Positions 42,302-52,569 are shown, counted from the stretch's first letter. The stretch is 64,000 nt of DNA from Agromyces bauzanensis (GCF_014645655.1 NZ_BMMD01000004.1:114762-178761); one strand, 5' to 3'. The notes: generated by a model from the sequence alone, not told the origin. A program made the numbers and translations.

Positions 42302-42697
42302 GTGCGCATCCGCATCGACCCGACCCTTCCCACGCCGCTCTTCGAGCAGCTCGCCTCCGCCGTCCGCTCCACGATCATCGACGGCCGGGTGATCGGTGGT
42401 GAGCGCCTGCCTGCCGCGCGCCGGCTCGCCGAGGGCCTCGGCGTCAACGTGCACACCGTGCTGCGCGGATACCGGCTCCTCCGCGACGAGGGCCTCATCG
42501 AACTGCATCGCGGCCGCGGCGCCGTCGTCGCGACCCGCCTCGGCGGGCACGCCGCCCTCGCGGGCGCGATTCACGACCTCGTCGACGAGGCGAAGCTGCA
42601 CGACCTCCCCGAGAGCGCGCTGCTCGCCCTCGTCAGCGAGGCCTATCGGTCGGCGCCGTCGGCTGCAGGGGTCCTCCGCACCGGGCCGACGCGGTAG
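42302..42697 (+). CDS. GntR-family transcriptional regulator, short YtrA-like type
   Basis: The 131-residue product is a winged-helix GntR domain with a short tail. It opens RIDPTLPTPLFEQLASAVRSTI and has the recognition region LPAARRLAEGLGVNVHTVLRGYRLLRDEGLIELHRGRGAVV. The effector domain is only about 50 residues, as in the YtrA subgroup, which often controls ABC transporter genes. GTG at 42302 is used. It is divergent from the peptide-type ABC operon, its likely target. The stop overlaps the possible -10 of the ileS leader. Confidence 0.88.
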   Translation: MRIRIDPTLPTPLFEQLASAVRSTIIDGRVIGGERLPAARRLAEGLGVNVHTVLRGYRLLRDEGLIELHRGRGAVVATRLGGHAALAGAIHDLVDEAKLHDLPESALLALVSEAYRSAPSAAGVLRTGPTR

Positions 42698-42705
42698 TCT
42701 GGAGG

Positions 42706-42952
42706 GCAACGACGTCGATCCGGCCATCACCGGGGAGTCTTCGGAAGAACGCGAACGGATGTCACGGCACATCCGCTCGTCAGTAGAACCGAACGGGTGG
42801 CCCGTCATAGCCGAATGAGAGGCTCGTCCGGGTCTCGAGAAGCCGCTGACGCGGCTCCTCGACCGCCGGAGGGGCAAGCGAGGTGGTACCGCGGCGGGGC
42901 TCGACGAGCGGCCGGCGTCCTCGCAGAGGCATCCGTCCCGCAAGGAGCGAGC
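42706..42952 (+). promoter_or_regulatory. T-box leader of ileS (isoleucine tRNA-sensing, translational type)
   Basis: The region upstream of ileS has the actinobacterial ileS T-box plan. A short stem I holds an ATC isoleucine specifier (42726-42728, in GGCCATCACCGG), followed by GGGGAGTCTTCGGAAGAAC. The conserved T-box AGGTGGTACCGCGG is at 42881-42894, where TGGT can pair with the tRNA ACCA end. A CCTC-GCA-GAGG hairpin (42919-42929) lies just before the AAGGAG ribosome site at 42942-42947. There is no terminator U-run, so regulation is likely by access to the ribosome site. TAGTCT at 42695-42700 may be the -10. The exact transcript start is estimated. Confidence 0.88.
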
Positions 42953-45900
42953 GTGTACCCGCGCACCCCCGACGACCACGGCGTCGCCCCCTCACCCGAC
43001 TTCCCGGCCATGGAACGCGACGTGCTCGCATTCTGGAAGCAGGACGACACCTTCCAGGCCTCCATCGACCAGCGCGAGGGCGCACCCGAGTGGGTCTTCT
43101 ACGACGGCCCGCCGTTCGCCAACGGCCTGCCGCACTACGGCCACCTCCTCACCGGCTACGCCAAGGACCTCTTCCCGCGCTTCCAGACCATGCGCGGCCA
43201 CCAGGTGCACCGCCGGTTCGGCTGGGACACCCACGGCCTGCCCGCCGAGCTCGAGGCCGAGCGCCAGCTCGGCATCACCGACAAGAGCCAGATCGAGGAG
43301 ATGGGCATCGCGGCGTTCAACCAGGCCGCTCGCGACGCCGTGCTCCGGTACACGAAGGAGTGGGAGGAGTACGTGACCCGGCAGGCGCGCTGGGTCGACT
43401 TCGCCGACGAATACAAGACGCTCGACGTCACCTTCATGGAGTCGGTGATCTGGGCGTTCAAGACCCTCCACGGCAAGGGCCTCGCGTACGAGGGCTACCG
43501 GGTGCTGCCGTACTGCTGGCGCGACCAGACGCCGCTCTCGAACCATGAGCTCCGCATGGACGACGACGTCTACAAGAACGTGCAGGACCAGACCGTCACC
43601 GTGACGTTCCCGCTCACCGGCGCGAAGGCCGAGTCGCTCGGGCTGACCGCCGTGCGAGCGCTCGCCTGGACGACGACGCCGTGGACGCTCCCCACGAACT
43701 TCGCGCTCGCGGTGGGCCCCGACATCGAGTACGCCGTCGTGCCGGCCGGCCCCGACGGCACGCCCGACGCGACCGTGCTGCGCGAGAAGGCCGGCGACGC
43801 GGCATCCGACACCGAGGTGCTGGGCGCCGAGTACCTGCTCGCCGGCGACCTCGTGGGCGGCTACGCGAAGGAGCTCGGCTACGACTCCGCCGACGACGCA
43901 CGCGCGGCGATCTCGCGCACCGTGCGCGGCGCGGAGCTCGAGGGCGTCACCTACGACCGGCTCTTCGACTACTACGCCGACGTGGAGCAGTACGGCCTGC
44001 AGAACGCCTGGCAGATCCTCGTCGCCGACTACGTGAGCACCGAAGACGGCACCGGCATCGTGCACCAGGCCCCCGCCTACGGCGAGGAGGACCAGAAGGT
44101 CGGCGAGGCGGCCGGCATCCCTGTCATCATCTCGCTCGACGAGGGCGGGCGGTTCCTGCCCGAGGTGACGGATGTCGCGGGCCTGCTCTGGAGCGACGCG
44201 AACAGGCCGCTCATCCAGCTCCTGAAGGCCGAGGGGCGGCTCCTTCGGCAGGCGAGCTACGTGCACTCGTACCCGCACTGCTGGCGGTGCCGGAACCCGC
44301 TCATCTACCGGGCGGTGTCGAGCTGGTTCATCCGCGTGCCCGAGTTCCGCGACCGCATGGGCGAGCTCAACCAGGAGATCACCTGGGTGCCCGACAACGT
44401 GAAGGACGGGCAGTTCGGCAAGTGGCTCGCCGGTGCGCGCGACTGGTCGATCAGCCGCAACCGGTACTGGGGCTCGCCGATCCCGGTGTGGAAGAGCGAC
44501 GACCCCGCCCACCCGCGCATAGACGTGTACGGCTCGCTCGCCGAGCTCGAGCGCGACTTCGGGCGACTGCCCCGCAACACGGCCGGCGAGCCCGACCTGC
44601 ACCGTCCGTACATCGACGAGCTCACGCGCCCGAACCCCGACGACCCCACCGGGACGAGCACGATGCGGCGCATCCCCGACGTGCTCGACGTGTGGTTCGA
44701 CTCGGGCTCGATGCCGTTCGCGCAGGTGCACTACCCGTTCGAGAACCAGGAATGGTTCGACTCGCACAACCCGGCCGACTTCATCGTCGAGTACATCGGG
44801 CAGACGCGCGGCTGGTTCTACACGCTGCACGTGCTCTCGACCGCGTTGTTCGACCGGCCGGCGTTCAAGAACGTCGTCAGCCACGGCATCGTGCTCGGCA
44901 GCGACGGGCAGAAGATGTCGAAGTCGCTGCGCAACTACCCGGATGTCTCGGAGGTGTTCGACCGCGACGGCTCCGACGCGATGCGCTGGTTCCTCATGTC
45001 GAGCTCCGTGCTGCGCGGCGGCAACCTCATCGTCACCGAGGAGGGCATCCGCGAAGGCGTGCGCCAGCTCATGCTGCCGCTCTGGAGCACGTGGTACTTC
45101 TTCTCGCTCTACGCCAACACGGCGCGCGAGGGCGGCTACGAGGCATCCCGCCGCACCGACTCGGCCGATGTGCTCGACCGCTACCTGCTCGCGAAGCTGC
45201 GCGACCTCGTGACTGCCGTCACGGGCGACCTCGAGGACTTCGACTCGCCGCTCGCGGCGCAGAAGCTCCGCGACTTCGGCGACGTGCTGACGAACTGGTA
45301 CGTGCGGCGCTCGCGTGAGCGATTCTGGGCCGGGGTGAGCGACGACCGCTCCAGCACCGAGGCGTTCGACACGCTGTACACGGTGCTCGAGACGCTCACC
45401 CGTCTCGCCGCGCCGCTGCTGCCGCTCGTCGCTGAGAAGGTCTGGCGCGGGCTCACCGGCGGTCGCAGCGTGCACCTGGCGGACTGGCCCGACGCCGCGG
45501 AGTTCCGGGCCGACGACGCGCTCGTCGCCGCCATGGACGCCGTGCGCGAGATCAGCGGCGCGGCCCTCGCACTTCGCAAGCAGGCCGGGCGACGGGTGCG
45601 GCTGCCACTCGCGAACCTCACGGTGGTGACGACGGATGCCGCGACGCTGCGTCCGTTCGAGGGGATCCTCCGCGACGAACTGAACGTGAAGTCGATCGAC
45701 CTTGTCGAGCTCGAAGCGTCGAGCGCCGAGGCGTACGGCGTCACCAAGCGGCTCAGCGTCAACGCGCGCGCCGCTGGTCCCCGCCTCGGCAAGGGCGTGC
45801 AGCAGGCCATCCAGGCGGCGCGCGCGGGCGACTGGACGCTCGACGGCGTCGCGGTCGTCGCGGGCGGCATCGTGCTGGAGGCGGGGGAGTACGAGCTCGT

Positions 45901-46264
45901 CCTGGAGGCGGGGGGGTCCGGCGACGGATCGAGCGCCCTCGCCCTGCTGCGCGACGGTGGATTCGTGATCCTCGACACGGCGACCACGCCCGAGCTCGAG
46001 GCCGAGGGCCTTGCGCGCGACGTGGTGCGCGCCGTGCAGGACGCCCGCAAGGCCGCGGGGCTCGAGGTGGGCGACCGTATCCGGCTGGCGCTCACGCTCG
46101 ACGCCGAGGGTGCGGCCGCGGCATCCGCCCACCATGTGCTCATCTCGCGCGAGACGCTCGCGGAAGAGCTCGACATCGCGACGGGCGTCGACGTCTCGGG
46201 CGCGGCCGCGGCCCGGCCGGTCGGCGACGGCTCGTCACTCCTCGTCGACCTGGAGAAGCTGTGA
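42953..46264 (+). CDS. ileS: Isoleucyl-tRNA synthetase
   Basis: Charges tRNA-Ile and edits mischarged Val. The 1103-residue class I synthetase has a HIGH-type motif in [13 protein letters not shown], the CP1 editing domain with [13 protein letters not shown], and the KMSKS motif in [13 protein letters not shown] zinc-dependent or helical C-terminal domain follows. The long form and the CP1 features match the eukaryote-like IleRS type found in some actinobacteria. GTG at 42953 follows AAGGAG. An in-frame reading further upstream only translates the T-box leader. The stop overlaps the folC start (GTGA). Confidence 0.96.
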   Translation: MYPRTPDDHGVAPSPDFPAMERDVLAFWKQDDTFQASIDQREGAPEWVFYDGPPFANGLPHYGHLLTGYAKDLFPRFQTMRGHQVHRRFGWDTHGLPAELEAERQLGITDKSQIEEMGIAAFNQAARDAVLRYTKEWEEYVTRQARWVDFADEYKTLDVTFMESVIWAFKTLHGKGLAYEGYRVLPYCWRDQTPLSNHELRMDDDVYKNVQDQTVTVTFPLTGAKAESLGLTAVRALAWTTTPWTLPTNFALAVGPDIEYAVVPAGPDGTPDATVLREKAGDAASDTEVLGAEYLLAGDLVGGYAKELGYDSADDARAAISRTVRGAELEGVTYDRLFDYYADVEQYGLQNAWQILVADYVSTEDGTGIVHQAPAYGEEDQKVGEAAGIPVIISLDEGGRFLPEVTDVAGLLWSDANRPLIQLLKAEGRLLRQASYVHSYPHCWRCRNPLIYRAVSSWFIRVPEFRDRMGELNQEITWVPDNVKDGQFGKWLAGARDWSISRNRYWGSPIPVWKSDDPAHPRIDVYGSLAELERDFGRLPRNTAGEPDLHRPYIDELTRPNPDDPTGTSTMRRIPDVLDVWFDSGSMPFAQVHYPFENQEWFDSHNPADFIVEYIGQTRGWFYTLHVLSTALFDRPAFKNVVSHGIVLGSDGQKMSKSLRNYPDVSEVFDRDGSDAMRWFLMSSSVLRGGNLIVTEEGIREGVRQLMLPLWSTWYFFSLYANTAREGGYEASRRTDSADVLDRYLLAKLRDLVTAVTGDLEDFDSPLAAQKLRDFGDVLTNWYVRRSRERFWAGVSDDRSSTEAFDTLYTVLETLTRLAAPLLPLVAEKVWRGLTGGRSVHLADWPDAAEFRADDALVAAMDAVREISGAALALRKQAGRRVRLPLANLTVVTTDAATLRPFEGILRDELNVKSIDLVELEASSAEAYGVTKRLSVNARAAGPRLGKGVQQAIQAARAGDWTLDGVAVVAGGIVLEAGEYELVLEAGGSGDGSSALALLRDGGFVILDTATTPELEAEGLARDVVRAVQDARKAAGLEVGDRIRLALTLDAEGAAAASAHHVLISRETLAEELDIATGVDVSGAAAARPVGDGSSLLVDLEKL

Positions 46265-47640
46265 CCGACGCATCCGACGACTACGACGAGGCGGAGGCGC
46301 GCGACGCGGCCGACGCCGTCTACGAGGCGCTGATCGCGCGCGTCGGCGAGGGATCGCCGCGGCCGCGGCTCGCGCCCACCCGCCGGGCCGTCGAGCTCCT
46401 CGGCGACCCGCATCGCGCGGCGCCCGTCATCCACATCACGGGCACGAACGGCAAGACCTCGACGAGTCGCATCATCGAGGCCATGCTCCGGGCGTCGGGC
46501 CTGCGCACGGGACTGCTCACGAGCCCGCACCTCGAGCGGTTCACCGAACGCATGAGCATCGACGGGGAGCCGATCTCGGATGAGGCGGTGGCGCGCAACT
46601 GGGACGAGATCCTCCCATTCCTCGCCATCGTCGACGCCGAGCTCGAGGGCGCAGGCGAGGAGCCGCTCACGTTCTTCGAGGTGCTCACGGTGCTCGCCTT
46701 CGCGAGCTTCGCGGACGCGCCCGTCGATGTCGTGGTGCTCGAGGTCGGCATGGGCGGGGAGTGGGATTCCACGAACGTCGCCGACGGTCAGGTCGCGGTC
46801 TTCACGCCCATCGACCTCGACCACCGGGCGCGCCTCGGCTCGACGATCACCGAGATCGCGCGAACCAAGTCGGGCATCATCAAGCCCACCGCCGCGGTAA
46901 TCACGGCCAAGCAGCCCGACGCGGCCCTCGCGGTGCTCGAGGAGGCGGCGGAGCTCACCGAGTCGAGCCTCGCCGTCGAGGGCGACGCCTTCGACGTGCT
47001 CGAGTCGCGCGTCGCCGTGGGCGGCCAGCTCGTGTCGGTGCGCGGCCTCGCGGGCGAGTACCGCGATGTGCCGCTGCCGCTGTTCGGCCGCCATCAGGCC
47101 GAGAACGCCGCGGTCGCGATCGCGGCCGTCGAGGCGTTCATCGGCGGCGGCGCGGTGCGCCTGGCCGACGAGGTCGTCGAGGGCGGCCTCGCCACGGTGA
47201 CGTCGCCCGGCCGGATGCAGGCCATCGCGGCCGATCCCGTGGTGATCGTCGACGCCGCGCACAACCCGCACGGTGCGGCCGCGCTCGTCGCGGCGCTCGA
47301 CGAGTACTTCGACTTCGACGAGGTCATGGTCGTGCTGGGCGTGCTCGGCGACAAGGACGCCGCCGGCATCGTCGACGTGCTCGCGCGCGCGAACGCGTCG
47401 TTCGTCGTGACGAGGCCCGACTCCGATCGCGCGCGCGACGTGCAGGAGCTCTCGGCGCTCGTGGCCGCCCGAGTCGGTGCCGACCGCGTGCACATCGCCG
47501 AGCGGACCGACGACGCACTCGACGATGCGCGCGCCTGGGCCGCGGAGGCGCCGAAGCGCGCCGTCGTGGTCACGGGCTCGCTCGTGCTCGTCGGCGAGGC
47601 CATGGCCATCGCCGCCGACCGTGGCTGGGGACGCGCGTGA
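46261..47640 (+). CDS. folC: Dihydrofolate / folylpolyglutamate synthase
   Basis: Adds glutamate to dihydropteroate and folates, an ATP-dependent ligase of the Mur family. The 459-residue product has the P-loop [13 protein letters not shown] (about residues 58-70), [14 protein letters not shown], the carbamate-lysine region and [12 protein letters not shown]. The C-terminal domain reads [19 protein letters not shown] at 46261 overlaps the ileS stop by four bases, so folC is coupled to the T-box-controlled ileS message. Confidence 0.95.
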   Translation: MTDASDDYDEAEARDAADAVYEALIARVGEGSPRPRLAPTRRAVELLGDPHRAAPVIHITGTNGKTSTSRIIEAMLRASGLRTGLLTSPHLERFTERMSIDGEPISDEAVARNWDEILPFLAIVDAELEGAGEEPLTFFEVLTVLAFASFADAPVDVVVLEVGMGGEWDSTNVADGQVAVFTPIDLDHRARLGSTITEIARTKSGIIKPTAAVITAKQPDAALAVLEEAAELTESSLAVEGDAFDVLESRVAVGGQLVSVRGLAGEYRDVPLPLFGRHQAENAAVAIAAVEAFIGGGAVRLADEVVEGGLATVTSPGRMQAIAADPVVIVDAAHNPHGAAALVAALDEYFDFDEVMVVLGVLGDKDAAGIVDVLARANASFVVTRPDSDRARDVQELSALVAARVGADRVHIAERTDDALDDARAWAAEAPKRAVVVTGSLVLVGEAMAIAADRGWGRA

Positions 47641-48056
47641 GCGACACGACCCCGTCGCCGGTGGCGCCTGCGCCCGCTCCGCGCTCACTGCGCCGGACCC
47701 TCGGGTCGATCGTGCTCGGATTCGAGGTCATCGTGGTGTTCCTCGCCGCGCTCGTCATCTGGGGCCTCGCACCGACCGAGGACAGCACGCTGGACCTGCC
47801 GCCGTGGGTCGCGCTGGCGGCCGGCGGTGCGCTGATCGTCGGGCTCGTCGTCACGATCGGGCTGCTGCGGTTCTCGTGGGGCTACGTCGTGGGATGGGTG
47901 CTGCAGGTGCTCATCATCGCCGCCGGGGTGCTGAATCCGGCGATGTTCTTCGTGGGCGCGCTCTTCGGCGGCATGTGGTGGTACGGCATGGTCGCCGGCG
48001 CGCGCATCGATCGAGACAGGACGGCGAACGCCGGTCCGGGGAAGGAACAGGAATGA
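47637..48056 (+). CDS. DUF4233 membrane protein
   Basis: The 139-residue product has a Pro/Ala-rich N terminus and four hydrophobic helices: VLGFEVIVVFLAALVIWGL, WVALAAGGALIVGLVVTIG, WGYVVGWVLQVLIIAAG and FFVGALFGGMWWYGMVAG. This matches the DUF4233 family, which is regularly found between folC and ndk in actinobacteria. Its function is unknown. GTG at 47637 overlaps the folC stop and its stop overlaps the ndk start, so all three are coupled. Confidence 0.85.
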   Translation: MSDTTPSPVAPAPAPRSLRRTLGSIVLGFEVIVVFLAALVIWGLAPTEDSTLDLPPWVALAAGGALIVGLVVTIGLLRFSWGYVVGWVLQVLIIAAGVLNPAMFFVGALFGGMWWYGMVAGARIDRDRTANAGPGKEQE

Positions 48057-48475
48057 CCACCGCCATCGAGGAGACCCTCGTGCTCGTGAAGCCCGACGGG
48101 GTCGCGCGCAACCTGACCGGCGAGATCCTCCGTCGCATCGAGGCCAAGGGCTACTCGCTCGTCGACCTCCGCATGCTCCAGGCCGACCGCGAGCTCCTCG
48201 CGAACCACTACGCCGAGCACGAGGGCAAGCCGTTCTATGAGCCGCTCATCGAGTTCATGCAGTCGGGGCCGACGGTCGCGCTGCGGGTCGCCGGCAACCG
48301 CGTCATCGAGGGCTTCCGCGTGCTCGCGGGCACCACCGACCCCACGGCGGCGGCGCCCGGCACCATCCGCGGCGATTTCGGGCGCGACTGGGGCCTCAAG
48401 GTGCAGCAGAACCTCGTGCACGGTTCCGACTCCATCGAGTCGGCGGAGCGCGAGCTCGCCCTCTGGTTCGCCTGA
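48053..48475 (+). CDS. ndk: Nucleoside diphosphate kinase
   Basis: Balances nucleoside triphosphate pools by phosphate transfer through an active-site His. The 140-residue product has TLVLVKPDGVARNLTGEIL, TIRGDFGRD and the catalytic His in QNLVHGSDSIESAE. ATG at 48053 overlaps the DUF4233 stop by four bases and is served by GGAAGGAACAGG. Two palindromic repeats follow the gene. Confidence 0.96.
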   Translation: MTTAIEETLVLVKPDGVARNLTGEILRRIEAKGYSLVDLRMLQADRELLANHYAEHEGKPFYEPLIEFMQSGPTVALRVAGNRVIEGFRVLAGTTDPTAAAPGTIRGDFGRDWGLKVQQNLVHGSDSIESAERELALWFA

Positions 48476-48534
48476 GTTCGTGCGAGTTGCCGGCTCGGCT
48501 GAGCTTCGGGTCGGGCTGAGTCTCTCTGCGTCCT

Positions 48535-48580
48535 CGAGGGTGCAGTTCCCGCCGTTTCAAGGGCGGGAACTGCACACTCG
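48535..48580. repeat. REP-like palindrome 1
   Basis: GTGCAGTTCCCGCC (48540-48553) and GGCGGGAACTGCAC (48562-48575) form a perfect 14-bp stem with an 8-nt loop. CGAG and CTCG outside it extend the stem across one mismatch. It shares the core GTGCAGTT with the second palindrome 70 bases on, and may also act as the ndk terminator. Confidence 0.65.
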
Positions 48581-48647
48581 GCAGTAACGCGCGCGGTTCC
48601 GCCGTCCGGTCCCGCTCTCGCCGTCGCTCCCACCCGCTGAGCTCCCT

Positions 48648-48699
48648 CGACGAGCGTGCAGTTGCCGCCCATCTTCGGGCGGCGAGTGCACGCTCGTCG
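48648..48699. repeat. REP-like palindrome 2
   Basis: The arms at 48648-48670 and 48677-48699 are 23 bases each and pair with two mismatches around a 6-nt loop (ATCTTC). The left arm contains GTGCAGTTGCCGCCC, one base different from palindrome 1 over the shared core. The pair lies between ndk and the convergent VKOR gene and may terminate both. Confidence 0.65.
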
Positions 48700-48734
48700 C
48701 ATGGACGCACTCGCCGGCGCTTGACGCGCTCGCG

Positions 48735-49361
48735 TCACCGGAACAGGTTCCGGATCTCGATGACCGCAAGCGGAACGGCGTTGAGCTGCAGCTGCGCCAG
48801 GATGATCACCAGGAGATAGCAGACCACCGTGATGAGCGGGATCCACTTGAACCACTCGGCGGCGAGCCGCCGCACGCGTTCCGAGGCGGGAATATGCCCC
48901 TCCCGCAGGTTGTGCAGCGTGACCGCGAGGAACGTCGGGATGGTCACCGCCCACGTGAGCATGCACCACGGGCAGAGCACGCCGAGCACGTAGATGCTCT
49001 GGGCGATGAGCCAGCCCACGAAGACGATCGCGCCGGTGACGCCCGCGTTGAAGCCGAGCCAGAACCAGCGCGCGAACCGGGCGCCCGCCAGCATCGCCAC
49101 GCCGATCGTGATGACGACCGGCCAGGCCATGAGTCCGATGAACGGGTTGGGGAATCCGAACAGCGCGCCCTGCCACGAGCCGAGGTTCGTGCTGCAGCTG
49201 ACGAGGATGCCGACGTTGCAGTTCGGCACGTGGTCGGGATCGGCCAGCACGAGCAGCTTCTCGAGCGAGAGCTCGAAGGCGGCGAGGAGGCCGAGGGCCC
49301 CGGCGACGATGAGGAAGACCGCAAGTCCCGTCGATCGGGACCGGCTGGGGGTGTCCGGCAT
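48735..49361 (-). CDS. Vitamin K epoxide reductase (VKOR) family protein
   Basis: An integral membrane thiol oxidoreductase that reoxidises DsbA-like proteins with menaquinone in actinobacteria. The 208-residue product has five or so hydrophobic helices. It has the loop cysteine pair (Cys48 in HVPNCNV and Cys56 in LVSCST) and the active-site CPWC (Cys130, Cys133). ATG at 49361 is chosen; the open frame upstream lacks family sequence. No thioredoxin domain is fused. Confidence 0.92.
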   Translation of the reverse strand: MPDTPSRSRSTGLAVFLIVAGALGLLAAFELSLEKLLVLADPDHVPNCNVGILVSCSTNLGSWQGALFGFPNPFIGLMAWPVVITIGVAMLAGARFARWFWLGFNAGVTGAIVFVGWLIAQSIYVLGVLCPWCMLTWAVTIPTFLAVTLHNLREGHIPASERVRRLAAEWFKWIPLITVVCYLLVIILAQLQLNAVPLAVIEIRNLFR

Positions 49362-49638
49362 AGTCGTATTCTGGCATGCCGATTCCACATGTCGCTGTGA
49401 GACCGTGCGATAATCGAAGGAGTCGTCCGGGCCGCGCCCGGAACGACGCCAATGAGGGCTTTGAGGATGCACCGCATCCGAGTGAGCGGACGCATGCGCC
49501 GCGAGACGTGGCGACACTGGCACCCTGCCGGTCGCAGCAGTGAAGGATTGGCGGTTCCGCGCACGGCGTGAACCGCTCGAGACGAGAACGGAGACGGATG
49601 GCGCGGCCATCCCGATCCGTCGTAGGAGTGCACCAGAG
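49362..49638 (+). promoter_or_regulatory. Leader region of rne
   Basis: This 277-bp spacer between divergent VKOR and rne holds no convincing gene. GATAAT at 49409-49414 is a good -10 candidate for rne and would give a leader of roughly 220 bases. A long leader fits the known autoregulation of RNase E genes in other bacteria, but no specific structure was identified. The -35 is not evident. Confidence 0.3.
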
Positions 49639-52299
49639 ATGGTGGAAGGCAACGACAACACCACGAACGAATTCGCAACCGGCAGCAGCACGCCACGGCG
49701 ACGTGGCGGGCTCTTCGGCGCCCGCCGCGGTGGGCGTGCCCGAGTCGCGCCCACCGCGCTGAACGACGAGGTCGAGGCATCGGTGGAGACGGCGGCCGGT
49801 TCCGACGATGGCCCCGACGCGCAGCCGGCAGCGCCGCAGTCGACCGATGCGACCTCCGCCGCGACCGAGGCCCAGCCCGCCCGGGTGACGGTCGCCGGCG
49901 ACGAGCCCAAGGCGACGGCCGGCGACGCGGCGGATGCCACGGCGTCCGCAGGGGGCGAGGCCGCGGCATCCGACGCCCAGGCCGAGGCAGCACCCGAGCC
50001 TTCGGTCTCGCCGATCCCCGCGGCGCTCACGACGACCTCGCTCATCTTCCACGCGCCGCCCGTGTTCACGCCCGTCGAGCGACCAGAGCGCGCCGCCGAG
50101 GACGAGGAGGCTTCGAGCGTACGACGCCGCACACGTCGTCGCAGCGGCGAGGAGGGACGCGCGACCGCGCACGAGCCGGCCAACACCGTCGTCAAGGTGC
50201 GCGAGCCGCGCGAGCCCGAGCTCATCACCGAGCCGCAGAAGGTCAAGGGCTCCACGCGCCTCGAGGCCAAGAAGCAGCGTCGGCGCGACGGCCGCGACGC
50301 GGGCCGGCGCCGTGCGGTGATCACCGAGGCCGAGTTCCTCGTCCGCCGCGAGTCGGTCGACCGCTCGATGGTGGTCCGCGAGAAGGACGGCCGCATCCAG
50401 ATCGGGGTGCTGGAAGACGGTGTGCTCGTCGAGCACTACGTCGCCCGTAACCAGGACGCGTCACTCATCGGCAACGTCTACCTCGGTCGCGTACAGAACG
50501 TGCTGCCGAGCATGGAAGCCGCCTTCGTCGACATCGGCCGCGGCCGCAACGCCGTGCTGTACTCGGGCGAGGTCGACTGGGATGCCGCCGCCGAGAACGG
50601 CGAGAAGAACCAGCCCCGCCGCATCGAGCTCGCGCTGAAGCCCGGCGACCGCGTGCTCGTGCAGGTCACGAAGGACCCGGTCGGCCACAAGGGCGCCCGG
50701 CTCACCAGCCAGGTGTCGCTGCCCGGCCGCTACCTCGTGTACGTGCCGAACGGCTCGATGAACGGCATCAGCCGCAAGCTTCCCGACACCGAGCGGGCGC
50801 GCCTGAAGAAGATCCTCAAGGAGGTGCTCCCCGACAACGTGGGCGTCATCGTGCGCACCGCCGCCGAGGGCGCCACCGAGGAGCAGCTCACGCTCGACGT
50901 GAACCGGCTCATCGCACAGTGGGCCGACATCTCGACGCGGCTCGAGAAGGTGCAGGCGCCCGCGCTGCTGCACTCCGAGCCCGACCTGCTCATCAAGATC
51001 GTCCGCGACGTCTTCAACGAGGACTTCCAGAAGATGATCATCTCGGGCGACGAGGCGCGCGAGACCATCGAGCGCTACCTCCGTGCGGTCGCGCCCGACC
51101 TGCTCGAGCGCGTCGAGGCGTACGCCGGCGACCGCGACGCGTTCGACGAGTTCCGCATCACCGAGCAGATCGAGAAGGCGCTCGACCGCAAGGTGTGGCT
51201 GCCGTCGGGCGGCTCGCTCGTCATCGACCGCACTGAGGCCATGACCGTCGTCGACGTCAACACGGGCAAGTTCGTCGGCTCCGGCGGCAACCTCGAGGAG
51301 ACGGTGACGAAGAACAACCTCGAGGCGGCCGAGGAGATCGTGCGCCAACTGCGACTCCGCGACACCGGCGGCATCATCGTGGTCGACTTCATCGACATGG
51401 TGCTCGAGTCGAATCGCGACCTCGTGCTGCGGCGCCTCGTCGAGTGCCTCTCGCGCGACCGCACGAAGCACCAGGTCGCCGAGGTCACCTCGCTCGGCCT
51501 CGTGCAGATGACGCGCAAGAAGCTCGGGCTGGGCCTGCTCGAGTCGTTCAGCGAGCCGTGCGAGGTCTGCGCGGGCCGCGGCATCATCGTGCACCACGAG
51601 CCGATCATGAAGCACCGTGCGCCCCAGCAGCCCGAGCGCGGCCGTGGCCGCGGCCGGGGTGGCCAGCAGCAGCAGCCCGCGCCAGAGCCCAAGCCGCACA
51701 CGGGCACGCACGCGATCACCGAGGACGTCAAGCACGCGCTCGCGCAGATCGCCGCGTCCACGATTCCGCACGTCGAGCACAAGCCCGCCGAGAACACACC
51801 CGCCGGTACCGGCTCGTCCGGGGCGGTGGCCGAGCCCGCGGTGCAGGCAGGGGCTCCCGCCGCGACCGAGACCGCCGGCGAACCGCAGTCGGCCACCGGT
51901 CGCCGGCGCGGCCGCCACCGCCGCGTCACGCAGGAGCAGGGCGCGACGCGGGCAGCGGAAGCCGCGACCACGCCGGCCGAGCCGGAGGCTGCGCCTGCTG
52001 TGGCCGGGGCCCCGGTGCCCGCCGAGGCGCTCGCCGCGACCGAGGTTCCGGCCGTTGCGATCGTGGAGCTTCCGCCGGTCGTCCCCGCGGAGCGCAAGCG
52101 GCCGGTGCGCATCGAGGACGCCGAGGTGCTCCTGGACTCCGTGCTCGACGCGCTTCCCGCCCCGAAGAAGGCGGGCGAAGGGCGTGCACGCAGCCGTCGC
52201 GTCTCGACGGCCGCGCTCAGCCCTGCGGGCGGTCCGCCGGTGATCACGCGGGCAGACGGCTCCACGTCGGCGACCGAGGAGTCGGCGTCAGGACGCTGA
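49639..52299 (+). CDS. rne: Ribonuclease E/G
   Basis: The main endoribonuclease of RNA decay and processing. The 886-residue product has an Arg/Ala-rich N-terminal extension of about 200 residues. The catalytic core includes the S1 domain (MEAAFVDIGRGRNAVLYSGEV), the catalytic Asp regions VVDVNTGKFVG and VVDFIDM, and the zinc-link CEVCAGRG. A Pro/Ala/Arg-rich disordered tail follows. N- and C-terminal extensions around a central core are the actinobacterial arrangement. ATG at 49639 follows AGGAG at 49624-49628; an in-frame start at 49540 is less likely. Its 3' end overlaps the convergent DUF4031 gene by 12 bases. Confidence 0.95.
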   Translation: MVEGNDNTTNEFATGSSTPRRRGGLFGARRGGRARVAPTALNDEVEASVETAAGSDDGPDAQPAAPQSTDATSAATEAQPARVTVAGDEPKATAGDAADATASAGGEAAASDAQAEAAPEPSVSPIPAALTTTSLIFHAPPVFTPVERPERAAEDEEASSVRRRTRRRSGEEGRATAHEPANTVVKVREPREPELITEPQKVKGSTRLEAKKQRRRDGRDAGRRRAVITEAEFLVRRESVDRSMVVREKDGRIQIGVLEDGVLVEHYVARNQDASLIGNVYLGRVQNVLPSMEAAFVDIGRGRNAVLYSGEVDWDAAAENGEKNQPRRIELALKPGDRVLVQVTKDPVGHKGARLTSQVSLPGRYLVYVPNGSMNGISRKLPDTERARLKKILKEVLPDNVGVIVRTAAEGATEEQLTLDVNRLIAQWADISTRLEKVQAPALLHSEPDLLIKIVRDVFNEDFQKMIISGDEARETIERYLRAVAPDLLERVEAYAGDRDAFDEFRITEQIEKALDRKVWLPSGGSLVIDRTEAMTVVDVNTGKFVGSGGNLEETVTKNNLEAAEEIVRQLRLRDTGGIIVVDFIDMVLESNRDLVLRRLVECLSRDRTKHQVAEVTSLGLVQMTRKKLGLGLLESFSEPCEVCAGRGIIVHHEPIMKHRAPQQPERGRGRGRGGQQQQPAPEPKPHTGTHAITEDVKHALAQIAASTIPHVEHKPAENTPAGTGSSGAVAEPAVQAGAPAATETAGEPQSATGRRRGRHRRVTQEQGATRAAEAATTPAEPEAAPAVAGAPVPAEALAATEVPAVAIVELPPVVPAERKRPVRIEDAEVLLDSVLDALPAPKKAGEGRARSRRVSTAALSPAGGPPVITRADGSTSATEESASGR

Positions 52300-52569
52300 C
52301 CGGGTGCGCCGCTCGCGCGGCGTGACCCGGAGCCCGCTCGCGGCGAGCCGGCGCACGAGTTCCCGTGGCGACACGGGTTCCGCGCCGGCGGCCACGAGCT
52401 CGTCATACCGCTCGACGGGCACGTCGTAGTGATCGAGGTCGAATCCGCGCCCTGGGAGACCGGCGCGCTCGGCGAACGCCTGGAGTTCCTCGATCGAGTG
52501 GTCGCTCACGAGGTGCGCCCACACGGTGCCGTGCTTCGGCCAGAGGGGCGTGTCGATGAGCACCGTCAT
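52288..52569 (-). CDS. DUF4031 domain protein
   Basis: The 93-residue product starts MTVLIDTPLWPKHGTVWAHLVSD and continues with FAERAGLPGRGFDLDHYDVP and RELVRRLAASGLRV. This matches the small DUF4031 family of actinobacteria, which has no known function. ATG at 52569 is used. It is convergent with rne and their ends overlap by 12 bases. No signal peptide is visible. Confidence 0.82.
   Translation of the reverse strand: MTVLIDTPLWPKHGTVWAHLVSDHSIEELQAFAERAGLPGRGFDLDHYDVPVERYDELVAAGAEPVSPRELVRRLAASGLRVTPRERRTRSAS

Noticed and set aside
42797..42952. N-terminal extension of ileS to 42797
   Set aside because: The extension translates the T-box leader, including its conserved AGGTGGTACCGCGG. The GTG at 42953 has its own AAGGAG site.
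48540..48699. CRISPR-like repeats after ndk
   Set aside because: Only two palindromes with different arms, no regular spacers and no cas genes.
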